Assembly: GCF_040276085.1 (NCBI RefSeq)
Contig: NZ_JBELOK010000009.1
Span: forward strand, 62,001-126,000
DNA from: Castellaniella sp040276085
GTDB lineage: Bacteria > Pseudomonadota > Gammaproteobacteria > Burkholderiales > Burkholderiaceae_B
Length of the DNA: 64,000 nt
Reading direction: 5' to 3'
Both the position numbers and the translations under genes were made by a program. Positions 50,026 through 58,237 of this stretch are shown in pieces. The notes beneath the pieces are model-generated. The model was not told the origin of the DNA. It saw only the letters and a list, made by a program, of their open reading frames with translations, and made no database searches. Position 1 is the stretch's first letter, and every line of letters starts with the position of its first letter.

Positions 50026-50163
50026 TCAGGCTCCGTCAAACGAGGGTGGTGTGGCGTTCACTGGCACGCGGGGAGAATCGGCGGGCTGCGGCGGCTGGGG
50101 CGCGTGAAAGGCGCAGCCAGCCAGCAGCCCTGTGAATACCAGGACGGCGATGAAGGATTTCAT
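50026..50163 (-). CDS. virB7: VirB7 small lipoprotein
   Basis: 45 residues, too short for usual ORF cut-offs. The minus strand from 50163 reads MKSFIAVLVFTGLLAGCAFH and then a Pro-rich tail ending PPSFDGA. The lipobox LLAGC puts the lipidated Cys at residue 17. An AGGAG lies 10 bp before the ATG and the stop is 3 bp before virB8. Size, lipobox and place between virB6 and virB8 match VirB7, which pairs with VirB9 in the outer-membrane ring. Confidence 0.85.
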   Translation of the reverse strand: MKSFIAVLVFTGLLAGCAFHAPQPPQPADSPRVPVNATPPSFDGA

Positions 50164-50244
50164 GGGTACAGGGCTCCTAGCCTGCCGGGGTGCGGCAGGC
50201 GGATCAGAGGTGGGAGGGCCGAACCAGCGGCTGGCCGGAAGGGA

Positions 50245-51195
50245 TTACTTGGCGCGGGGGCGCAACATGCTGCGCAGGCGCAGCACCGAGAAGGCTCCGT
50301 GGGCAGCTGCACCGATACCCAGACGAGCGCCGAAGCCGTTGGACAGGCCAGCGGCCAAGCCGGGGAGCATGATCATGACGACCAGGCTGGCGATGCCGAC
50401 CAATACCTGAGCACCAAAGAGCGACAACACATCAGTAATGCCTTTTTCGGTTTCGGTGGCGATCATCTGGATGAGTTGGATATTTATCTGCAGCAGCAGC
50501 CCGAAGATGAGGCCTGCCAACAGTGCCAGAAACACGAAGTTCAAGGCCTGAGAAACCCAGCTGTTGAACAATGGCTTGGTGGGCTCAAACAGGGTGGCCG
50601 CAATGAAAATGGGCCCGGTGGCCACGACCAAAGCCATACCGACCTTGCAGACGACGATGATGACCATGATGATGCTGCCTACCATGGCCGAACTGAAGCT
50701 CACCAGCGTGGCCAGAATGCTGACCAGCACTTCACGGGTCGATGGCATGAAGTTGTACCAGGGCTGTTTGCTGGCGCCCATCATGGCGTTGGATGCTTCG
50801 CCTGTTTCCTGCTGCAGCTTGTCCACTTCTTCGGCCACGCTGCCAGTGCCCAGGGCAAGCTGGGTCACGTCGTCTGGCAGAGCGACCATGGCTTTGGCAA
50901 TGTCGTTCTGGTACAGCCCACCGGCACCAAAGAACAAGGAAATGATGACCACCAGGATGGCCTTGCGAAAGAACTCGGTGACGGTCATGCCGCCCTGTCC
51001 GCGCATCAGGGCAAAGGCGTAGATCACGAACTGCAGGGTAAGCCCCACGACGATGACCGGCATCAGGGCCTCGAACAGGGCCTGCATAGGGCCGTTGACG
51101 GCATCACTCAGGACGTTTTCTGTCTGGCTCATCACCCACTGTGCAATGTTGTCGGCATCTGAAGGCGGTGTGACGGAAGTTTCAAATCCGGCCAT
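50245..51195 (-). CDS. virB6: VirB6/TrbL polytopic channel protein
   Basis: 316 residues with at least five membrane helices (about 30-55, 62-82, 140-165, 170-190, 195-225) and a periplasmic loop between the early helices. Typical VirB6 features include the central conserved Trp near KQPWYNF and the ATLFEPTKPLFNSWVSQALNFV segment. Inner-membrane part of the DNA path. It follows the VirB5-like gene by 9 bp. Confidence 0.9.
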   Translation of the reverse strand: MAGFETSVTPPSDADNIAQWVMSQTENVLSDAVNGPMQALFEALMPVIVVGLTLQFVIYAFALMRGQGGMTVTEFFRKAILVVIISLFFGAGGLYQNDIAKAMVALPDDVTQLALGTGSVAEEVDKLQQETGEASNAMMGASKQPWYNFMPSTREVLVSILATLVSFSSAMVGSIIMVIIVVCKVGMALVVATGPIFIAATLFEPTKPLFNSWVSQALNFVFLALLAGLIFGLLLQINIQLIQMIATETEKGITDVLSLFGAQVLVGIASLVVMIMLPGLAAGLSNGFGARLGIGAAAHGAFSVLRLRSMLRPRAK

Positions 51196-51204
51196 GGTCT
51201 TGCC

Positions 51205-51915
51205 TTATGGTTGTGGGTTTACGGCGTCGCCTTCGCTCTTGCCCGATTTGTTGCCGAACCATCCGCCATAGACGCGTTCTGCACGGGCCTGCAGCAGATG
51301 ACGTTCAGCTTCCAGCTGCTGGGAGGCCAACTGGATCCGCACCTGTTCGGCCTGGATATTGGCCTGTTCGATCTGGATGCGGGCCTGCAGTTCTGCAATT
51401 TCCTTCGGGTTGGTGGTCTGATTGATTTTGTCCTGCAGGGCATCCACATTGGCCAGGCGTCGGGTCATCGAATCGTAGGCGCGTTCGCTCATGGCCTTGG
51501 ACGTGGCCTCGATGTTCAGGGCCCGTTTGGACAGGGCCTGGCGATCCTCCTGAAAATTGACGGGGGCCATCACTTGATCGGTGATCCGGTCCACATCCCC
51601 GTCCAGGCTGGATCCACCGGAGCGGTCGAGCAGATCCTGGGCGCTATTGGGCAGGGCCGCACGCAGCTGGTTGCGGATATCCGGGTTGCCAACCACGTTG
51701 CCGTAGCCACTGGACTGTGTGAAGGCAGCCAGCTGGCTTTTGGCGGTCGCCAGTTGTTCGGTCAGGTTTTTCAGCTGGTCTCGGGCGGTGAGCAACTGTT
51801 CCTGTAGCTGGGCGATGGTGGCGGCGTCGATGGTGGGGATGCCACTGGCGTGGGCTGGGCTCATGAAAGCAGCGGACAGGGCAATGCCCGCCGCAAGCAG
51901 CTTGCAGCGTGTCAT
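51205..51915 (-). CDS. virB5: VirB5-family pilus-tip protein
   Basis: 236 residues from the ATG at 51915, signal peptide to about residue 24 (SPAHASG). The mature chain is almost all alpha-helical with long coiled-coil stretches rich in Gln (AQLQEQLLTARDQLKNLTEQ, LQARIQIEQANIQAEQVRIQ), as in TraC/VirB5, a minor pilus component. The upstream frame to 51984 is not needed. Confidence 0.88.
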   Translation of the reverse strand: MTRCKLLAAGIALSAAFMSPAHASGIPTIDAATIAQLQEQLLTARDQLKNLTEQLATAKSQLAAFTQSSGYGNVVGNPDIRNQLRAALPNSAQDLLDRSGGSSLDGDVDRITDQVMAPVNFQEDRQALSKRALNIEATSKAMSERAYDSMTRRLANVDALQDKINQTTNPKEIAELQARIQIEQANIQAEQVRIQLASQQLEAERHLLQARAERVYGGWFGNKSGKSEGDAVNPQP

Positions 51916-52000
51916 GGGAACTCCAAGGAAAGATGGGCAGCAGACGCTACCCAGGAATGGGCCTGTCCTTTCAGGTAGGCCCATCAGGTTGGCTGGTAGA

Positions 52001-52384
52001 TCAGCTGCGCTTTTTCGTCAGCTCGGCTTCGTACTCGGCCTGGGTAATGCGTTTGGCCGTTGTGCCATCCGTGGTGATCTGATCGGAGGCTTCGTCATAG
52101 GCAATGTGTTTGGTGCCTGCCACGACCAGAATATTGTCAGCATCACCAGGCGTCGCTGGAGCGGTGTGAACCCGGTAGCCAACCTTGCCGATGTTGTTCC
52201 AGCCGTTCACGGTGAACAGCAGGCTGTCGCCATTGCGCTTGATGTGGATGAGGGTGGGCGGATAACGCCCCAGGTCGGTCAACCAATACCCCACGAACTT
52301 CTCCCCATCCGGTTCCGTCTTGCATCCGCCCAGGAAGGTCAGCAGGGTGGCGCCGGCGGTGGCAATGAAATGTCGTCGATTCAT
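52001..52384 (-). CDS. small lipoprotein with Tat-like signal; possible entry-exclusion protein
   Basis: 127 residues from the ATG at 52384. The signal MNRRHFIATAGATLLTFLGG has twin arginines and ends in GGC, so it may be a Tat-exported lipoprotein. The mature part (FVGYWLTDLGRYPPTLIHIK RNGDSLLF) is beta-rich with a lipocalin-like look. Small lipoproteins in the VirB5/VirB6 area are often entry-exclusion factors; this is inference from position. Its ATG overlaps the stop of the upstream 67-residue gene as ATGA. Confidence 0.65.
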   Translation of the reverse strand: MNRRHFIATAGATLLTFLGGCKTEPDGEKFVGYWLTDLGRYPPTLIHIKRNGDSLLFTVNGWNNIGKVGYRVHTAPATPGDADNILVVAGTKHIAYDEASDQITTDGTTAKRITQAEYEAELTKKRS

Positions 52385-52584
52385 GGGGTGTCCTGTGGTG
52401 ATGGGTTGGTAGGGTTCGCCTGGTGCCGCTTGAAGGTGGCCCAGGCATCGGCCACGCTGCAGGCGGGCCCAGCTTTTGTAAGCCAGGTCGCGCGCTCTGT
52501 CGGTTTCAGGATGTTCCACCAGGCCATGCCCATCGCTTCGTCAGCGGTGGGTGGCCGGTCAAGGTTTGCAGGGGTCATAGACAT
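52381..52584 (-). CDS. small hypothetical protein in the virB operon
   Basis: 67 residues from the ATG at 52584, which has AGGAGG 10 bp upstream; a second ATG at 52578 forms an ATGA with the previous stop. Soluble, one Trp-rich helix (GMAWWNILKPTERATWLTKA). No family recognised. Both ends overlap neighbours, so it is surely co-translated with them. Confidence 0.6.
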   Translation of the reverse strand: MSMTPANLDRPPTADEAMGMAWWNILKPTERATWLTKAGPACSVADAWATFKRHQANPTNPSPQDTP

Positions 52585-53150
52585 AGGTCGGGGCCCTCCT
52601 GTTCATGCGTCGGTGCCTGTAGTTGCAGAGGGTGATCGAAGCGCACGCCGATGAGATCGGCAATCCGCTGGATGTCCGACGGTTCTGGCCGATGGCCATT
52701 CACTTCGTGGATGTGCAGGCTGTAATACTTGTGTACACCTTGCCCGAAATACTCCTGATCTTCGCGCGGGGTGCTGGATGAAAACCAGAGATACGGCGTG
52801 TGGCGGGGATCGGAGGCAGAAGCCAGGTCCAGGCCGTAGTCCTGGCCGATGCGCTGCAGCGTGTCGGTATCGACCGTTTCGCGCTCGATTTCAGCGGTGC
52901 CTTCGCTGAATTGGCCTGCCTCTCGGTCTTCAGGTGTCCAGCGTTCGCCATAGATCGAAATCAGGAAGCGTTCTCCGGGGTGACCTGATTTTGGTTCGGA
53001 GTCAGGTAGGCCGATACGGTCATAAAAGGCGGGGTCGTGCTGGTGGTGATCCTGCGCTGATTGAAGATCGTTTTGTTTCGACTGTTCCAGATCCCGGCGG
53101 TGCGACTCGTTCGCGCGCAGCCGATCCTGAGCATGGGATTCATGCTTCAT
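52575..53150 (-). CDS. hypothetical protein between virB4 and virB5
   Basis: 191 residues, soluble. A highly charged, His/Gln-rich first 40 residues (RLRANESHRRDLEQSKQNDL) then a mixed domain with YLWFSSSTPREDQEYFGQGV and HKYYSLHIHEVNGHRPEPSD, rich in His and aromatic residues. No signal peptide. Family not recognised; it is not one of the eleven VirB proteins. It overlaps the next gene by 10 bp and is preceded by a 104-bp gap after virB4. Confidence 0.55.
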   Translation of the reverse strand: MKHESHAQDRLRANESHRRDLEQSKQNDLQSAQDHHQHDPAFYDRIGLPDSEPKSGHPGERFLISIYGERWTPEDREAGQFSEGTAEIERETVDTDTLQRIGQDYGLDLASASDPRHTPYLWFSSSTPREDQEYFGQGVHKYYSLHIHEVNGHRPEPSDIQRIADLIGVRFDHPLQLQAPTHEQEGPDLCL

Positions 53151-53254
53151 GGTGTGGTTTCCTTGTGTGGGACGCGTGCGGCGATCATCTTCGTGGCGTC
53201 ACGAAAATGGTCTGGGTGGTTTTTTGATGGCGGCCTGACTTGGGCCTGGATTGC

Positions 53255-55684
53255 CTAACGGTGAGTCTGTCGAACGGCCGCAAGATAGACCGGCAGCCAG
53301 GCAGCGGGGTCCGAACCCGCCTGGGCCACGGCCTGTTCTGCAATTTCGGCCATATCAGGGCTGCCGGAGAACACCAGCAACTCGTCTTCGCAGCCGGACA
53401 GGTCCAGCTGCGCCACGGTGACACTCGCCCCCTGCTTGACCAGGAATTTGCGGCTGGCTTCGCCCAGGCTTTGCAGCAGGGCGAATTCCGCAGGTGTGAG
53501 CCCGAAGCCTTCGATGTAATCGCGGGCGCGGGCCTTGGGGTTGGGCAAGAGGATGAGCGTCGCGGTCTGCTGCACCAGGGACGGCCCCACCGGGTTTTCG
53601 GTGATGGCCCCCGGTTCCTGGGTAGCAAAGGCAAGCACGCCGTTCTTTTTGCGGATCGTGCGGCTCGCGTCCTGCATGGACTCCTGAAAGTGCGCGTCCT
53701 TTAGGGGGTGCTGGCACTCGTCGTACAGATTGATGATGCGCCGCCCGTCGTGCAGGGCGTCGATCCGATGCTTCAGATACAGGGTGGCAGCCCCGCGCAC
53801 GTCATCATCATCCAGCAGTTCGGTCAGATCAAAGCCAAAGATTGCAGGCTTGCCGCTCGCGGCCTCCAGATCCAGGTGATCGCCGGGATTGTCGAACACC
53901 CAGCCGTATTCCCCGCCCTGACACCAGGGGGCGAGTCGCGCATGGATGGTGCTGTGCGACTCGTCTTCGCTGTAGGGGTTCGGAAGCAGGGTGTTCAGGG
54001 TTGAAAACGTGCGTGCTGGCCGGTCGATAAGCGTCACCAGCTGCTGCACGGCCTGGGTGATATCGGCCCGCTGGCGAGTGCTGACCGCTTCGCCCCGGCG
54101 TTCGGCCAGGTAGACGACCAGGCGCACCATGAAGGCGACATTGCCCTTGGTGGGCTCCATCTGAAACGGGTTCCAGCCGGTCGCTTCGCCCAGGCGGATG
54201 TTGAAGTAGCGCCCACCCAGGGCCATGATGAGCACCTGCATGCCCTGGTCCTTGTCCCAGACCACGCAGGCAGCCCCGAATTTCTGCGCCTGGGTCAGCA
54301 ACATGCCTTGCAGCACGGTTTTGCCGGTGCCTGTCATGCCGATGATCAGGGTGTTGCCCGGGCGGCGTTTGCCGGTTTCGTCCAGGTCTTCCGTGGAGGC
54401 ATGGAAGTTGAAGAAAAAGGGCGATCCCGTCTGTGTTTTCAGCATGGTGACGGCTGGCCCCCAGGGATTTCCGGCAGGCTTGCCCGTCAGTTGGTTGTGC
54501 AGGCTGGAAAAGCACAGGAAATTCAGGGAGGTCACAGGCACGGGCCGAGGCCGCCAATGCCAGTTGCCCGGCAGTTGCGCCCAGAACCCGGCTTCCAAGG
54601 CCCGGTCCAGGGGCCGGAAGCCTACGGCGTCTTCGGCCAGGGCGGTGGCCGTCTGCGCCAGTGCCTGACGCACACTGTCTGCCGAGATGCCATACACCAG
54701 GAGGGTGGCATGGTGATCCCCCAGGCCCAGACGGGCCGATGTCAGATCGTCCATCACTTCGGCCAGTTGCGTGACCTGACTGACCGAATCGTCACCTGAG
54801 TCCACAAGCAGCTTGTGGTGTTTCTTGACGAGTTTCTTGGCGGCGGCTCCTGTGTGACTGCCCCAGGATTGCGTCAGCACAAACTCATGGGGCAGGCCCA
54901 GCAGCCGGTCCAGGTGGCCCGGTTTGGTGGCTTCCGGGTAGTCGCGCAATTCCATCATGCCAAAGAGGCGTGACCCGGCGACAGTGCGCAGTTCGCCCAA
55001 CTCGCCGTGGCGGCCAAAGATGGGACGGGCCTGCGGCAGGGTTTCGCGCAGCCGTTCCCGGCTGATCGGCACGGGCCGATGGGTGCCCGACAGCAGGAAT
55101 CCCAGAAATTCAGCCGTTTCGCTGAACGCCAGCCCCTGGCGATCCACGATGCCGAGGATCTGCGGATCGTAGCGGTACAGGCCTGCGGTCAGTGCCCGCA
55201 CGGCGCTGTCCAGGCGCTCGATGGATTCATCCTGCCAGTGAGCCAGGCGTTTTGCATCCGCCTTTTCCAGGCTGGCGAAGGTGCCCAGCACAGGGTCTGC
55301 GACGGGGTGAATCAGCACACTCAGGTACAGGTCATTGACCATTAGCCCCGCGGTGTCGAATGTCGCCCGGTAGGCCGCATCAAAACGGGTGGCGAAAGGT
55401 TGTGCAAACGTGCTGTCGGGATATTCCGTCACACGCCTGCGGATGATGTGAGAATACAGGCCGAGCGAGCCCATGGGTAGGCCGCGCAGCACATTGTGCA
55501 GGGCCTCGATCCAGTCTGTCAGTTCAGCCTGGCCGTAGGCGTCCGGTGCCCGACCAGCGACCTTGATGACCGCCAGGTATTCGTGGTTGTCGCAGGCAAT
55601 GATGCGGTCGGTGACATGGTGGGAATAGGGCAGATAGCGGGAAACCAGCCGTTCATCAACGGCCAGTGCGGTGGCTGCGGTCAT
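53255..55684 (-). CDS. virB4: VirB4 ATPase
   Basis: 809 residues, normal for VirB4/TrbE. N-terminal CagE/TrbE domain (DRIIACDNHEYLAVIKVAGR), then an AAA-type ATPase with Walker A IGMTGTGKTVLQGML and Walker B IINLYDECQHPL, and the RKKNGVLAFATQEPGAI sensor region. It energises pilus formation and transfer. Its ATG overlaps the virB3 stop (ATGA). Confidence 0.95.
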   Translation of the reverse strand: MTAATALAVDERLVSRYLPYSHHVTDRIIACDNHEYLAVIKVAGRAPDAYGQAELTDWIEALHNVLRGLPMGSLGLYSHIIRRRVTEYPDSTFAQPFATRFDAAYRATFDTAGLMVNDLYLSVLIHPVADPVLGTFASLEKADAKRLAHWQDESIERLDSAVRALTAGLYRYDPQILGIVDRQGLAFSETAEFLGFLLSGTHRPVPISRERLRETLPQARPIFGRHGELGELRTVAGSRLFGMMELRDYPEATKPGHLDRLLGLPHEFVLTQSWGSHTGAAAKKLVKKHHKLLVDSGDDSVSQVTQLAEVMDDLTSARLGLGDHHATLLVYGISADSVRQALAQTATALAEDAVGFRPLDRALEAGFWAQLPGNWHWRPRPVPVTSLNFLCFSSLHNQLTGKPAGNPWGPAVTMLKTQTGSPFFFNFHASTEDLDETGKRRPGNTLIIGMTGTGKTVLQGMLLTQAQKFGAACVVWDKDQGMQVLIMALGGRYFNIRLGEATGWNPFQMEPTKGNVAFMVRLVVYLAERRGEAVSTRQRADITQAVQQLVTLIDRPARTFSTLNTLLPNPYSEDESHSTIHARLAPWCQGGEYGWVFDNPGDHLDLEAASGKPAIFGFDLTELLDDDDVRGAATLYLKHRIDALHDGRRIINLYDECQHPLKDAHFQESMQDASRTIRKKNGVLAFATQEPGAITENPVGPSLVQQTATLILLPNPKARARDYIEGFGLTPAEFALLQSLGEASRKFLVKQGASVTVAQLDLSGCEDELLVFSGSPDMAEIAEQAVAQAGSDPAAWLPVYLAAVRQTHR

Positions 55685-56082
55685 GGCAGAGTCCTTCGGG
55701 AAAGCAAACGGCGCCAGGGCCGGTTGCGGTGGTAGCCCTGCGGGGCATAGCTGGAACCGCGCCAGAATTGCTGCTGGCGATTCGTGCGACGGGTCTTGAG
55801 TTCCAGCCAGAGGATGTCGATGGCTTTGTCGTCATCGCGGGTGAGCATGGCCAGCGTGGGCATCACGACCAGCAGTAGTCCCCACCAGGCCAGCCCGGCT
55901 GTCATGGCAATGATGGCCACGCATGCGAACGCGCCGAGCATCAAGGTGGTGGGGATGCCCATGAAGGTCGCCTTGCGGCCCAGGCCCTTGAACACGGGAT
56001 AGGTGTTCGGGGGCTGATGGTCGGGAGACTGGTCTGTGTGGCCGGTGCGGGCGGCGCGTGTGCTGCTGGTGCGGATCGCCAT
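55681..56082 (-). CDS. virB3: VirB3 membrane protein
   Basis: 133 residues. VirB3-type: a PVFKGLGRKATFMGIPTTLM entry segment, two close membrane helices (about 42-82) and a basic C-terminal tail. The first 25 residues are a hydrophilic extension. Works with VirB4. Confidence 0.9.
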   Translation of the reverse strand: MAIRTSSTRAARTGHTDQSPDHQPPNTYPVFKGLGRKATFMGIPTTLMLGAFACVAIIAMTAGLAWWGLLLVVMPTLAMLTRDDDKAIDILWLELKTRRTNRQQQFWRGSSYAPQGYHRNRPWRRLLSRRTLP

Positions 56083-56085
56083 GGC

Positions 56086-56406
56086 TTACTTCCAGAGCAG
56101 CACAACGAGTTCGGCTGCGGACCCGGCCAACAGCACGCCAATGCCCCAGCGGATGGCGTCATCCTTTCGCATGACTTCCGCCGAATACAGCACGAAGATG
56201 ATGACGCCGATGATGACGGCGGCAATCGGCAGAATGATGTCCAAATTGTCTTTCAGGGTTTGCAGGGTGGTTCGGGCGCGAGACAGGCCGCCCAAAGACT
56301 GCGCCCATGTCGCGTGACTGACCGTTGCCAGTATCCAGAGTGTCACCAGCCTGTCCATGAAATGTCGCGGTCTTGTCTGGGGTGTGAGGTGTGGCAAATT
56401 CTGCAT
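56086..56406 (-). CDS. virB2: VirB2/TrbC major pilin
   Basis: 106 residues from the ATG at 56406, with GGAG 11 bp upstream; 56358 is another possible start. A long signal peptide (to about ATWAQ) and two hydrophobic helices (IILPIAAVIIGVIIFVLYSA and WGIGVLLAGSAAELVVLLW) are the cyclised or linear pilin layout. The long frame running to 56727 is a GC-rich artefact that overlaps virB1. Confidence 0.85.
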   Translation of the reverse strand: MQNLPHLTPQTRPRHFMDRLVTLWILATVSHATWAQSLGGLSRARTTLQTLKDNLDIILPIAAVIIGVIIFVLYSAEVMRKDDAIRWGIGVLLAGSAAELVVLLWK

Positions 56407-56506
56407 GGCATGACTCCTGCCCCAGACGCCGGCAGGCGTGTTGGGGTGTGGGGTGGGAAAAGAAAGGGGGAGGCTGCGGGCCGCTGGATGCGGTGCTGCG
56501 GAGGGA

Positions 56507-57142
56507 TCAGTGGGCCGGTGGCTGAAAGCCATCGGCGATGGGATGTGCTGTGAAGCCGTCCGGGGTGCCAGGTGGCTGGGTGGGTGTCGGGGCTGGTGCG
56601 GTATCCGGGCTGTCCGCCGTGGCGGGTTGCGCGTCGTTAGCGGATGCCGCATCGTCTGGGTCTGACTTGAGGGCCGGGACCACGATGCCCGCCTGAGCCA
56701 GTACCTTGCCCACATAGCCATTGGCAAAGCCCCGCGTGAGGTTGCCGGTGTTGTAGCAAGACAGTGCCGCCCGCAAGGCTTGTTGCGGGTGACGATGGTG
56801 GCGCAGCGCCCTGGCGTAGCAGGTGGATAGCACGGTCTGGGCAGCGGTCAGATTCTTGCAGGGATCGAAAACCGTTGTGCTGTCCAAGCCCAGCCAGTGC
56901 CAGTTGCGCACGTTGATCTGGCCCAGGCCTGCGTCGAAATCCACGCCTTGGGCCATCAGGTCTTGCGCGGTGCGCTGGGCTTCTTCCAGGGTGCCGGGTT
57001 GCTGGATGAAGGCCTGGCGCTTGCTGTTCACCCCAATGGCGTATTGCCGTGCGCCCGACTCGTGGCGAATCAGTGCGTCCAGCGTGACCGGGTGAATGTG
57101 TGGTGCGCAGGCAAGGGCGAGGGAGGCCAGGGCAGAAAGCAT
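56507..57142 (-). CDS. virB1: VirB1 lytic transglycosylase
   Basis: 211 residues, signal peptide at the start. SLT domain: the catalytic Glu in LDALIRHESGARQYAIGVNS, then FDAGLGQINVRNWHWLG and YARALRHHRHPQQALRAALS. It opens peptidoglycan for the channel. A Pro/Thr-rich tail (about 165-211) lacks structure. Confidence 0.93.
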   Translation of the reverse strand: MLSALASLALACAPHIHPVTLDALIRHESGARQYAIGVNSKRQAFIQQPGTLEEAQRTAQDLMAQGVDFDAGLGQINVRNWHWLGLDSTTVFDPCKNLTAAQTVLSTCYARALRHHRHPQQALRAALSCYNTGNLTRGFANGYVGKVLAQAGIVVPALKSDPDDAASANDAQPATADSPDTAPAPTPTQPPGTPDGFTAHPIADGFQPPAH

Positions 57143-57154
57143 GGCGCGGCCCCT

Positions 57155-57838
57155 TTAGAAACCGGCCCTGTGCCTGGGATCGGACAATGAGAAATTCCAG
57201 CCTGCTGCCCATTGGCCGTTGTGATCCGCGTCCCATTTCGCCTGGGCCGCGTCATAGTCCACGGCCTTGACCCAGCGCCCGCCCATGCTCGGGCGACCGA
57301 CATAGCGGATGGACAGTTCATAAGTCCAGGCGTGATCGTTGTAGGCCACGCACCAGGCGGGCAACTGCGTCAGCGTCACGGTGGGCAACGGCTGGACTTC
57401 GTAGATGGGTTCCCGGGTGCTGGTGGATGCGTCGTATCGGTAGCCGCGCAGCCGCCATTTGTAGGCGGTGTCCGCGTAGCTGCGATTCAGATAGTCGGCA
57501 TCGCATTTGCCTGCCCCGTGTGAAATGGTGTTCACCCGGTCGGCCATGCCGGATTCCGTGGCAGCAGGGCATTGCGCCAGGAAGGCGCGACGGGCGGCGA
57601 CCGTCGCACCCCAATCCAGGCCATGGCGGTTGTATTTGAGGATGCCGAAATAGTGATCCAGTGATAGGCTGCATTCGCCTGGACGCAGGCTGGACGACAG
57701 GCAGAGCGTGGCTTCGCAGGCCAGCCGGGGGATGCCGGTCAACGGATCAGCGTCGGCGGTGCCGGAGGCATGGGCGAGGGGAGCCAGGACGCAGGCAAGC
57801 GCCAGCGTCCTGGCCCGCAAAGCGGGAAGGGTGTGCAT
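57155..57838 (-). CDS. trbM: TrbM/KikA-family protein
   Basis: 227 residues, signal peptide to about residue 24 (LAHASG). The TrbM/KikA/MpfK core is seen in LACEATLCLSSSLRPGECSL SLDHYFGI (Cys-rich) and FLAQCPAATESGMADRVNTI. In IncP and PromA-type plasmids such proteins accompany the mating-pair apparatus, with an unclear but often essential role. It lies 12 bp before virB1. Confidence 0.85.
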   Translation of the reverse strand: MHTLPALRARTLALACVLAPLAHASGTADADPLTGIPRLACEATLCLSSSLRPGECSLSLDHYFGILKYNRHGLDWGATVAARRAFLAQCPAATESGMADRVNTISHGAGKCDADYLNRSYADTAYKWRLRGYRYDASTSTREPIYEVQPLPTVTLTQLPAWCVAYNDHAWTYELSIRYVGRPSMGGRWVKAVDYDAAQAKWDADHNGQWAAGWNFSLSDPRHRAGF

Positions 57839-57895
57839 GGGGAGATTTCCTGGGGAGAAGGGACAGCGGTTGGCCGAAGGGTGGCCGGGGAGGGG

Positions 57896-58189
57896 TTAGC
57901 GGCGTCGCAGCAGTGTTTGTTGGGCCAGGGCGATGTGTTCGGGCTTGGCCATGGCCCGCACCAGATGGGCGGTTTCAACCGCAGCGGTGCGGGTGTCGCG
58001 GAGCTGGCCCAATTCGGCCACGATCTGGCGCAGCAACGCCAGTTCTTCCTGTAGCGTGTCGTCGGCAGCTAGACGGCGGCGGATGTAATTGGACAGTGAC
58101 AGGCCGGATATGGCCGCTGCTTCGCCCAGACGCGCAGCATGAGCCGAGGTCACCCGGATGCGGATGACTTCGGAGAGAGGTTCATTCAT
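57896..58189 (-). CDS. ribbon-helix-helix relaxosome accessory-type protein
   Basis: 97 residues. An N-terminal ribbon-helix-helix (EVIRIRVTSAHAARLGEAAA ISGLSLSNYIRRRLA) is followed by a helical, Leu/Gln-rich segment, the plan of MobC/TraJ-like relaxosome proteins. It leads the virB operon (57 bp before trbM). It may bind oriT or repress the virB promoter; which one cannot be told. Confidence 0.72.
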   Translation of the reverse strand: MNEPLSEVIRIRVTSAHAARLGEAAAISGLSLSNYIRRRLAADDTLQEELALLRQIVAELGQLRDTRTAAVETAHLVRAMAKPEHIALAQQTLLRRR

Positions 58190-58237
58190 GGTGATTTCCA
58201 GGAAGAATGGAGCGATTCGGCCTGACCATCGCGCTGG

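Noticed and set aside
49456..51162. 568-residue plus-strand frame
   Set aside because: Antisense shadow of virB6 to virB8, His/Gln/Gly-biased composition typical of GC-rich complements.
51205..51984. Longer start for the VirB5-like gene at 51984
   Set aside because: The ATG at 51915 gives a proper signal peptide at the N-terminus; the extension would bury it.
57155..57838. Entry-exclusion role for the TrbM-like protein
   Set aside because: The Cys-rich TrbM/KikA core is recognisable and it lacks a lipobox; position before virB1 also fits TrbM.
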